A stretch of 64,000 bases of DNA from Ananas comosus. Taxonomy: Eukaryota; Streptophyta; Magnoliopsida; Poales; Bromeliaceae. The notes beneath the pieces are model-generated. The model searched no databases, was not told where the DNA came from, and saw nothing but the letters and a program-made list of their open reading frames with translations. Location of the stretch: the NCBI RefSeq assembly GCF_001540865.1, contig NC_033627.1:13939544-14003543 (forward strand), written 5' to 3'. How positions within the stretch are numbered: position 1 is the first letter of the stretch; each line of letters opens with the position of its first letter. Of the stretch, positions 55,701 through 64,000 are shown in pieces. A program made the position numbers and the translations under genes.

Positions 55701-58698
55701 GTTTTCCTTGGACATTATATGGTTGAAGACACCTATGGATAAGTTTATTTAGTTCTCCTATAGCAGCTTACTTTCAAGTTCATTTTCGTAAGTTAAAAGA
55801 CACAAAAAGTTACTACTACATCTTTTTTCTTTGTTTACCAAGAAAAGAAAAGAAAAACTTAATTACCTGTAAGAATGTATGAATTGGAAAAAAAAAAAAA
55901 AGCATAAACAAGAAAACATAAACAATGCCTAATGAGCGCTAAGTTTAAATTATTGACTCCATTATTCTGCTTGAGCTACTTGTCATACTAGATTTTGAAT
56001 GCTTTTTCTTAACCATAGTAATGTTTGGCTATTTCTGTTCGCACATTCAGGTCATTGTTCGAGATATTGTTTCTAAGTTGGTCGTTGTTCAGTTTAGGGC
56101 TCATCCAAGCCCAATTTCTGCATTGTGCTTTGATCCCAGTGGGACTTTATTAGTTACAGCTTCTATTCATGGTCGGAACATCAACATATTCCATATTATG
56201 CCTTCTACAAATGGTAGTTCAGGATCGGATGCAAATGGAATGTATATTCATCTGTACAGGTTGCAACGTGGCATTACCAATGCGGTACTTATTAGTACAC
56301 ATTAAATACCTTTTATTTCATTAAAACTAACTATGATTTTTCTTAATTATCAAGTATTTTTTTGATGTATATCAGGTCATCAAAGATATCAGTTTTAGCG
56401 ATGATAGTCAATGGATAATGATTAGTTCCTCAAGGGGGACTAGTCACTTATTCTCGATTTCTCCTCATGGAGGGGGCTCTTCTGCAAACTTCCACTATAG
56501 TGAGAACAGCTTTGTAAATAACAATTTTGTCGTGGACCCGACTGCTAAAACGGCCATTCGTCGGCCCCAGACAACATCCTCTTTTAAGCTCAGTGATGAG
56601 AAGAGCATTTTCTTTTCTGCCCCCCCAGTCACATTGTCCGTAGTAAGTAGAATTAGGAGTGGGAACAATGGGTTGAAAGGTGCTGTTCGAGGAGCTGCGG
56701 CTTTTGCTACAGGCTTTGTCAGCCCAATTCCTGGCGCCATTGCTTCGGCTTTCCACAACTGCAAAGGCTTTAATTCTTTATCTGATGCTAACTCAGCATG
56801 GACAAAGTACTATTTACTCGTATTCTCCCCTTCTGGTTGCATTGTACAGTATGTGCTACATCAAAATACAGAGTTTAGCGACTTTTCTGGGTTAAGTGCC
56901 GTTTCTAATGGATCTTCAAAAGAAACCGACACTAAGTTTGTTGTGGAAGCACTTCAGAAGTGGGATGTTTGCCACAAGAGAAGCAGAAGAGATCGTGTCG
57001 AGAGTGTCGATATATACGGTGATCATGGGAACGGAGAAAGCACGAAGCTCTTCCAAAAGGGTGTTAAAAAAGGGACAAGTGTCTACCCCTCCGATAGTGC
57101 TTTTGATGCGAAAGCCAAGCCTAGTGCTGAAGAGAATCACCATTCTTATATATCGGAGATTGAATTGCAGATGCATGCTGTGCGGATCCCACTGTGGTCG
57201 AGATCTGGGGTACTTTCATATTCTGTATTGATTGGAAAACTAGCTCTTGTATGCCTGTTTGATTATTTAGCTTGGCTTCTAGATCAACTTTTCTACTCTG
57301 AAAAGCATTTGACACTCAAGAAGCTTTGAGCTTTTCTTGTAGCGGGAGGTTGTAATGAACTTCTGAACACTAAAAATTAGAAGCTCGAATTCGAAGCTTC
57401 TACTTCTGCTACAATATCAGCTGTTGGAGAAGATGTGGACAAAAAAGCTATTGCTGCTTTTTTGAACAGCTTTATTCAACAGCATTTTTGTAGAAGCTTC
57501 AGCTAAACCAAATAGGCTAGCTTTTGTTCATTATACTTTATGCGGTCTTATTAAGTGAATTATTTGGCAGATGTGCTTTCAAGTAATGATGGATGAGACT
57601 ATTGGAGGTGATAATTTTAGCGTAGATTGTGGGGAAATCGAGATAGAAAGGATCCCGACTCGTTCTATTGAAGCAAGGTCAAAGGATCTCATACCGGTTT
57701 TCGACTATCTTCAGGCAGCCAGATTTCAACAAGCAAGGTGCAACTAGTACCTCATATCATATTTCCGATTTAACCCGGTTTTCTTTTTTGGTATACAATT
57801 TTGATCAGGCTCCAAAATATCACAAAATAAATCAGGTGAAGCCAAAAGACATTATGACTATAAACATACACAAGAACTGAAAGAAACTGAAAGAATTGTA
57901 ATACGAAAAAAGTGTCTCCAGAATGGTACAAAATACCTTAGTTCGCTTCATGCCTCGCTTCTCTCATTTCTCCATAATAAATGAGCTGTGAAATTAGTTT
58001 AAGTTTTTGATTTCCTTGTGATTGGAAAGTTATAGGTAAGATCCTGGTGAAATTGGTCATTGCTGTACTCTCTCTTTCATGTGATCAGAAAAGGGCTTAG
58101 TTGAGAGAGACTAGTGATCTGATTGATTGTCTCCCCAATCTTTAATCCTTTTTCAGATTATCATCGGTACAGGAATAAACTCTTAACCATCTTTCCGTCG
58201 CATTGTTGAGCACTTCAACAATCTTGAATTATAATTTGCGCACTTTGGTTAACTTTTATCATCTTGGACAACAAATCATTCTTAAATTTGTTTACTTGGG
58301 GGTTCTCTTGTGAGGTGCTATTGGGTGGTTCTTCTGCTTCAATTTTCTATTTTGTGTTCTTTTACAGGGCAAATACTCTGGATATGTACAGAAACGGCCC
58401 ATTGATGCGCCAAAAGTCCGGATTGTCCGAAGACGGGAGAGTTTCATGCAGAAGCAGTTGTAGTTCTCTCGACTGCATGTCCGAAAGTGTCGTTGCATCC
58501 GCTGATCTATCCAGCGGCACCTACCATACAGAAGCTGATGAAAGAAGCACTGTAAATAACTGTACAGGTTCCCCAAACCCTACAAGCCAACTCGAGTTTG
58601 TAAATACTAGTGAGGCCCTGAAAACTGAGGCCCGGCTCGGGTGTGTAAATAACATCATAGAGAGCTTGGAAGATGGAGACCTACTTTGTGGCTTCTGA
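52761..58698 (+). CDS. ATG18: Autophagy-related protein 18, BCAS3-domain type (ATG18f/g/h-like)
   Basis: Seven exons, 52761-52892, 54300-54764, 55160-55591, 56051-56284, 56376-57209, 57571-57737 and 58368-58698, join in frame at GT-AG borders into 864 residues. The N-terminus has a Ser/Ala-rich SYMRIMSSGASTAASTLRSA stretch typical of the plant f/g/h group. WD-type propeller blades follow (AYRSGFQVWDVE; FYSLRVHDYVHILKLRS; HPSPISALCFDPSGTLLVTAS). The PI3P-binding loop, FRRG in yeast Atg18, reads LQRG here (about residues 413-418, LYRLQRGIT). The second half is the BCAS3 domain (about 480-690), then a Ser-rich tail. ATG18 proteins bind PI3P on forming autophagosomes and help recruit lipid and ATG9 cycling. 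I favour the f/h-like subgroup but cannot fix it. No break in any exon. Confidence 0.94.
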
Positions 58699-60647
58699 CG
58701 GCGGCTTCCATTGAGGTAAATATACTCAAAACTACTTAACTCGCTAATCGACCCACTTGGATAAAAAAACATGTTCATTTGTGGGCTTTTTATGTGATTA
58801 ACAGATCGCGGATAAAATTTGAGAAACTTCGTGGATCAATTGGTTAGATCTTCCTCAGGTGTGTAGCAACTTATTCTTTAATTGTCCTTTAAGGTATTGA
58901 CCCGTATTTTCGTACCGATACGAGAGCGGTGCTAAAACTGTAATCGAGATAAAGAGAAGTGTGCGAGAGGGGGTTAAATTGTTAAGCGGGAAGCTTTAAA
59001 TATCGTGAAGTTGGGGATTCCATCTTGCAAGTATTTGTAAATAACAAGATTCTTGGATTACATTTCGCAATAATCGTCTATAATGTGTAAATAGTAGAAA
59101 AAAAAGGAAAAGAAAAAAAAAAGTGGATTGAAGTTCTTATTCCAAGTATATTTTCACCTTGGTATATAAGGAGCTGGTTTCTTTCCAATTTAATCTTTTG
59201 TTGCTCGAGTTGGTTGATGTTCGAGTACAATATAATTAATTATGTTTGGATTATCTTTTAGTCCTTAATATATTCGTTATCTGTGGCCGCGTTATTCACA
59301 TATGGGAAGGAAATTTGTATAATGCTTGTCAATGTAATTAATTGGTTGCTGCTGTTTGTTTAAGTGTGTGCATTAAACATATTTTATTATTATGTGGCTT
59401 CACCCTGTTAGATATATACGCACAGAGCAAAGTATTGTTGTTAGGATCTTCTTTTAACAACAGTTGCAATACTATCTAGTGAATTCAACGTCTCTATCAG
59501 ATGTCTCTCCGCTAAAAAGGAAGAAAAAAAAGGGTTGCCCTGCTAATTTAATTTAAGTTGAGAGGTATTAAGAAAAGCTCAAATAAAATATATATTTTTA
59601 ATATAATAAGCAAAATAATTTTAATCTTATTTTTCTTAACCTTAACTGTTAGAAAGTTATGCCGTGTTGGACCCAAAAAAAAAAAAAAGGTTAAAAACTA
59701 TTATGCCATTATTTTGATTTTTTGGATAAAAACTATTAATGAGTTTACAGTTCAAGTCCTAAGCTCAAAAACTCACTTAAGTTTCTTCAAATTTAATTCA
59801 AACTCACTCTCACTTTTTCTGTATTTTGTTTTGAGTTTTAATATTGCTGTCATCGCGCTCTATGATTATTTTGCATGGCATCCACAGAAGATCCTAAACG
59901 CTTAAAAAAAAAAAAAAATTAAATTGCAGAAAATTTTTTTGTCAATATTCGCTTTATCACTTTCTTCTTCTGATTTTTAAAAATCTATATTTTGCCTTTT
60001 AAAAATTAAAAAATATTTACATCGTCCCTACCATTATTGTTTAATTAGGGTTCTATTTATATCCTACTATTATATTTTTTTTTATACCCAAAATATTCTT
60101 GAAACTTTTATCTTAGATACGCCTTTTACTTCCTCACGAACGTCCTTGATAGCGCCGCCTCGCCCTCCTCTGCCGCCTCACCCTCGTCCACCCCTCTGTC
60201 CGTGCCTACACCCACGCCCTCACCCTCACCCTCACCCCTCTGTTCGCCGCCTCGCCGTCACCCTCGCCCTCGCCCTCGCCCACCTTTCTGTCCATGTTCA
60301 CTTCGATCTCCACCCTATAGTTGCCAAAATGGAGGATTGGTGTGGGTGTTGGAGAAGCGGGGGAGCAGTGGAGAAAATGGAGTCAGAGTTGAGGTCGAGG
60401 GAGGCACGAAGGACAGAGAAGGAGATGTTGCGGATGAGCAGGATTGGGAGGAGACAAAGATGATAAGAAGTAATTTGGTTAGTTGGTCATCAGAATTAAT
60501 ACTGTACTCTTTGTGAACATTTTTTCTTTTTTATAGAGACAAAATGTGGAATTTTGAATGACAGGAGGAAAAAGTGAAAAATCAGATTTTGACGGAAAAT
60601 TTTTTGTAATTTAGCCAAAAAAAAAAACATTAGTACAAGTCCTCCCT
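58699..60647. other. 3' flank of ATG18 and low-complexity DNA
   Basis: Presumed ATG18 3' untranslated region, AT-rich DNA, then a C-rich stretch at 60150-60300 built from CACCCTC and CGCCCTC words that opens long spurious frames. No gene supported. Confidence 0.5.
60150..60300. repeat. C-rich imperfect CACCCTCGCC repeat
   Basis: Irregular repeats of 6-10 bases, nearly free of G on the plus strand in parts. Open frames across it read as Pro/His/Arg runs and are not taken as coding. Confidence 0.6.
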
Positions 60648-60661
60648 TGCGTTTATATTTT

Positions 60662-60814
60662 TTTTTTGAGAGATAAGTAGCACGCTATCTGCTTCATTTA
60701 TTTCATTTATAAATAAACTTAGCTGAAAATGTGAATCAATTAGGATTCGAATTTGGGTTCTCGGGTACCAACCACCAAATTCTTTGCCACTTGCTATAGG
60801 AATGGTCGGTCCCC
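60662..60814 (-). mobile_element. tRNA-like SINE with LINE-type 3' tail, best copy
   Basis: Flanked by a 14-bp duplication TGCGTTTATATTTT (60648-60661 and 60815-60828). In minus orientation it reads ATTCCTATAGCAAGTGGC (A-box-like), AATTCGAATCCTA (B-box-like), then AATGAAGCAGATAGCGTGCT and ATCTCTC plus poly(A). The last 45 bases closely follow the LINE 3' end at 13089-13140. Same family as 20317-20474. Confidence 0.9.
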
Positions 60815-60828
60815 TGCGTTTATATTTT

Positions 60829-61249
60829 GAATTGGGATATTAACAACATTCGAGACAATGGTAACTTTTTTTCCTTAACCTTTCAGTTAAACCTAAAGGA
60901 AAATTCGACAAATTAAACTTTGTCAAAAGATGCCCGCCATCCCCTAAAAAATAAAATAAAACAAAGTCCACGACGAAGCTTGACTAATTCTTAGATGGTC
61001 GACCTGGGCCGGGAAGCATCACCCATTTAAAAGGAGTTTGGTAATTAACAGCATTAATTAGTAACACGTATGATTCGAAGACCCAATTACTCCATTGACT
61101 CAGAGGGGAAAAAAAAAGGAAAATTTCAAAGAGATGATAAAGAACTCGACACATCAACACATCTATAATAGAGTAATTCCCTTCCCAAAGAACACTCATC
61201 CCTTTTAGAAATCTTCCTTAGCTTTTCCTCTTTAGCTTCTGTTGGCTTA
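60829..61249. other. Spacer
   Basis: AT-rich, nothing recognised. Confidence 0.4.
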
Positions 61250-61473
61250 AATGGGCCAGCATCCTGCCTTGTGGCGGGAGGTCATGTAGGCCGAGTCATG
61301 TTCGAAATGGCGTGAGGCTGGGTTGGGCCGAGTCATGTTCGAAGTGGCGTGAGGCCCGGGCCGAGTCACAATCGAGACCCATGGGCGCTGTTTCTGTACA
61401 CTTTAAGTGAATTGGTTGCGTATTTCTAACAGCTCGGACTTATGGGATTAATGGTTAGCGCCAACGATCCGAC
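61250..61473 (-). repeat. Dispersed repeat, copy 3, GC-rich
   Basis: It has three tandem units with GGCCGAGTCATGTTCGAA and GTGGCGTGAGGC words and ends at GGTTAGCGCCAACGATCC, the inverse of the start of copies 1 and 2. This copy keeps more CG sites, so it is probably the youngest of the three. Confidence 0.7.
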
Positions 61474-62340
61474 AGCTTCTTCCAAGTTGCATACAATTAT
61501 TTCGCAAAAAACAGCATGGCCAAAATCCTCCCAGTGGCTCCCTTAACTTTCGTGGACATTAGATATCTATTCAGTGTTGTCGAGCCGTGCCCCGCTTGCC
61601 CAAATTAAATATCATTAGTGCTCTTTTAAGTTGCTATCATTGTTGCTCTCTTTAATTTATATGTGTATACGGTGACATGATCTTGTTTTTCATTTCAATG
61701 GTGTGATTTGTAGTCTTCTATAATAGAAATCGTCAAATATATACTAAATATGAGGGGAGTACGTGATTAATACAATCACAAGAAATAAGGTACAACAAGT
61801 AACAAAGAACATCATAAATATTAATATAATCCTTCAAGTAATGGCTGGCCTTTTTCAATCTAGTAATGTTAATGGAATTTTGATTTCAATTTTAGCGCCA
61901 ATTGAATGTGGTAATTTGTATCAAAATCTCTTAAAATTAAATATTGCATTCTTAAGTTTATTCAGGGAAACAAGAGAAGTATACCAATTCAAAGGCAAGA
62001 CAATAGATTTGAGTGTTTTTTTTGAGATAAAGATTAATTACTAGCTATTGCTTCATTCTTTTTTTCTTTTCTTTTTTTTTTTCTAGAAATAAACTTGTCC
62101 GACCACCTACGCTAGTGGACAGTTGGTGATCATATATTTGAGCATTGAAAAGAATAAATAAGGTCTGATTTAATTTAGAGTATTCCAATAGAATTCGATA
62201 TAACTGTGAACATCATTACGATAAAACGTTTAGAATGGAATAACATATTTTATTATATATATATATTTAGTTAATTATTTAGAATAAGATAAATCACCCG
62301 ATAAATGAAATAATATATTATCTTGTCAATTATAGACGAC
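61474..62340. other. Spacer with a LINE/SINE tail remnant
   Basis: AT-rich. At about 62018-62140 a T run, GAGATAAAGATTAATTACTA and GCTTCATTC, then AGAAATAAACTTGTCCGACC suggest a decayed SINE in minus orientation. No gene. Confidence 0.4.
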
Positions 62341-62351
62341 TAAACTTTTCT

Positions 62352-62860
62352 TCTTTTTTTTTGAGAAAAAGATAGCGAGCTATCTGCTTCATTCATTGGG
62401 GGAAATGAACTAGGCTTACATGGTTGAAGCAGCCAGGGCTTCCAAGAGCCGAAAAAAGCTAAGCAAATAGAAAAGAAAGTAAGGAGAAAGTGAAAAAGAA
62501 AAGAAGAAAAAAGTAAAGTAGTGAGCGAGTTTAAGGCATATAGCAGTATGGCTGAGGGGTTGTGGGGAAAGTCTCAGTGAGCGCCAGAAAGCTCGTTCCA
62601 CGCAGTGATCAGACGATTAACCCGTTCCAGTGAGCGGGAAGGGTCGGGTGATATGTCGTTGAATATAAAATTATTTTGGTCCGTCCAGGCCACCCACCAC
62701 GTAGCAGCCAAAAAGGTTGTGCGTTTAGTGCTCTTCCCATCCTCACCAAGATTGTTCGCCCACTTCCAAAGACCGGTGACATTCTCCGTGGGCTCTGCGA
62801 AGCTCGCTCCTTCCGCATGTTGGTCTACCGTCAAGCAGCGAAATCAAACATTTTGCCCGA
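62352..62860 (-). mobile_element. LINE fragment with ORF2 C-terminal remnant
   Basis: Poly-T and tail GAAAAAGATAGCGAGCTATC at the left. At 62574-62834 an open stretch encodes AATWWVAWTDQNNFIFND and LERVNRLITAWNE, matching the C-terminus of ORF2 of the full LINE but clearly diverged. 5' truncated. Right end approximate; no target duplication found. Confidence 0.8.
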
Positions 62861-63015
62861 ACCACACAGAAAAAATTTTATACTGAAAAAATTATTCCAG
62901 GATAACTTAATTATTACAACATCCAAACATCACAGCCTTTTACATGATTTTGGTAGCGCCCCCAATTTGTTGTACTCGCCAAGCATTCAAACAAAACATA
63001 GAAGAATTAAAGGGA

Positions 63016-63561
63016 TCACTTGATCATCGTTGCAACCAAGAGCTTGAGGCCGAGTATAAGCCCGACAACCACAGGAGTGCTACATCCTATCAGAATCACA
63101 ACAATCGACAACCATCGGCATCTGTGGGTGAGGATCAGGTGCACGGCGGTCATCGAAGTGATGAGCATCGTGAGAAATGCGAGCAACATGAGCCGTTGGC
63201 CCCATCGAAGCTGGTTGAAAGTGAACTGCGCCGGTTCCATCCATGCCCACATGAAGCAGAAGAGCACAGCGAGGGAGCTACACATAGCGATCGTGTTTGA
63301 GATCACGAAGACCTTGAAAGCCAGATGTTTCTCGAGGATGGCCGTGCCATAATCCTGGTTGAAGCCGCCCGGCACGGTGAAGTTTGCCGCAAAGGTGACG
63401 GTCGCGATGAGTGCAGCGATCAGACTGCATGTGTTAATGCATTGCTCGAAGTATCGCAAGGTCACTTCCTGTTGGAATGTTTCCGAGGCTGCAGCTGGGG
63501 GCATGTGCTGCTTGTTACGTTTCTCATTTTCTTTCTTCTTTAGCTCTTTCCGCGCTCTAAT
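63016..63561 (-). CDS. Ankyrin-PGG protein, last exon only (third member, copy C)
   Basis: The exon starts after a minus-strand AG at 63562 with IRARKELKKKENEKRNKQH and runs to a TGA at 63016. It encodes the PGG domain (FAANFTVPGGF) and four membrane helices, homologous to the last exons of the genes at 21900 and 28744. Its length (546 bp) is nearly the same as theirs (549 bp). The ankyrin-repeat exons lie beyond the right edge of the window. By family, a membrane protein of defence or stress signalling. The C-terminus (LGLKLLVATMIK) differs from A and B. The coding frame in this exon is intact. It is on the opposite strand from A and B and 31 kb from B. Confidence 0.9.
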   Translation of the reverse strand: MRARKELKKKENEKRNKQHMPPAAASETFQQEVTLRYFEQCINTCSLIAALIATVTFAANFTVPGGFNQDYGTAILEKHLAFKVFVISNTIAMCSSLAVLFCFMWAWMEPAQFTFNQLRWGQRLMLLAFLTMLITSMTAVHLILTHRCRWLSIVVILIGCSTPVVVGLILGLKLLVATMIK

Positions 63562-64000
63562 CTGGTATATATATACATATATGCAAACAAGTTAGGGATG
63601 TTCAGTTAATTTCGAAAAATTTTATAAATATTTTGAGATTTAGGTAATAAATTCAAACCTCTTGTAGTTTCAGACATCTTATCCAAAGCATTGTTAGTAC
63701 TTATAAAGTTTACATGCCTATTTCAAAATGTGCTACATATATATAATTAAGTTCCATTAATTTTTAAAATATTATCAATAGCAGAGTAACAGTATTTGCC
63801 ACCTACTTTTTATTCTTTGGATCCCTAATTGGATTTAACGGAGATAGGTGAAATTGTATTTGATCAAGAAGCTAGACAGTAGGTAGTAAACATTATTAAT
63901 CTACCATCCATATTAAACACTATGCCAAGAATTGAATTAGAATACATTTTAGAATACATGAATACTATTTGCTACCAACTCTCTAATATTTGGATGGCCA
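63562..64000. other. Intron of ankyrin-PGG copy C, cut by the window edge
   Basis: AT-rich DNA upstream of the last exon on the minus strand. No ankyrin coding is visible before the end of the window. Confidence 0.6.

Noticed and set aside
60146..60516. Overlapping Pro/Arg/His-rich frames
   Set aside because: Produced by a C-rich low-complexity tract; no homology or gene context.
1..64000. A prokaryotic-style system (CRISPR, operon, defence island)
   Set aside because: All genes are eukaryotic with introns, and repeats are plant transposons; no spaced direct-repeat array exists.

Overview
This window is nuclear DNA of a flowering plant. The genes are split by GT-AG introns, the intergenic DNA is AT-rich, exons of several genes are GC-rich (as in many monocots), and the families found (class III peroxidases, GPAT9, ankyrin-PGG proteins, nepenthesin-type aspartic proteases, a BCAS3-type ATG18) are plant ones. 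A monocot is likely. Pineapple or a relative is only a guess that I cannot verify. No rRNA, tRNA, CRISPR array or prokaryotic-type operon was seen.

Layout. 1-5 kb: two complete class III peroxidase genes, tail to tail. 5.6-11 kb: a complete 12-exon GPAT9 gene on the minus strand (endoplasmic reticulum glycerol-3-phosphate acyltransferase, first step of glycerolipid synthesis). 11.5-20.2 kb: transposon territory, dominated by a 7.07-kb L1-type LINE with two long open frames, a poly(A) end and a perfect 18-bp target-site duplication. 20-32 kb: a tandem duplication of two three-exon ankyrin-PGG membrane protein genes (ACD6/ITN1-like), decorated with a SINE, a MITE, a hAT-like element and a tandem TRIM retrotransposon. 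32.4-41 kb: two nepenthesin-like aspartic protease genes on the minus strand; the first has one in-frame stop, the second is intact. Between them lie several truncated LINEs, a nested LINE pair, a CACTA element and a solo LTR. 42-44.4 kb: a Harbinger-like element and a small intronless gene for an unrecognised protein. 44.4-52.7 kb: gene-poor DNA with a MULE-type MITE and an 88-bp LINE end. 52.7-58.7 kb: a complete seven-exon ATG18/BCAS3 gene (autophagy). 58.7-64 kb: a SINE, a dispersed repeat, a LINE fragment and the last exon of a third ankyrin-PGG gene that runs off the right edge.

The genes do not form a pathway. They are an ordinary plant gene neighbourhood with local tandem duplications (peroxidases, ankyrin-PGG genes, proteases). 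The most unusual content is the record of retrotransposition. One LINE family left at least eight copies here. Three of them carry tandem reiterations exactly at their 5' ends. A tRNA-like SINE family ends in the same 3' tail as this LINE, which suggests that the LINE mobilises it.
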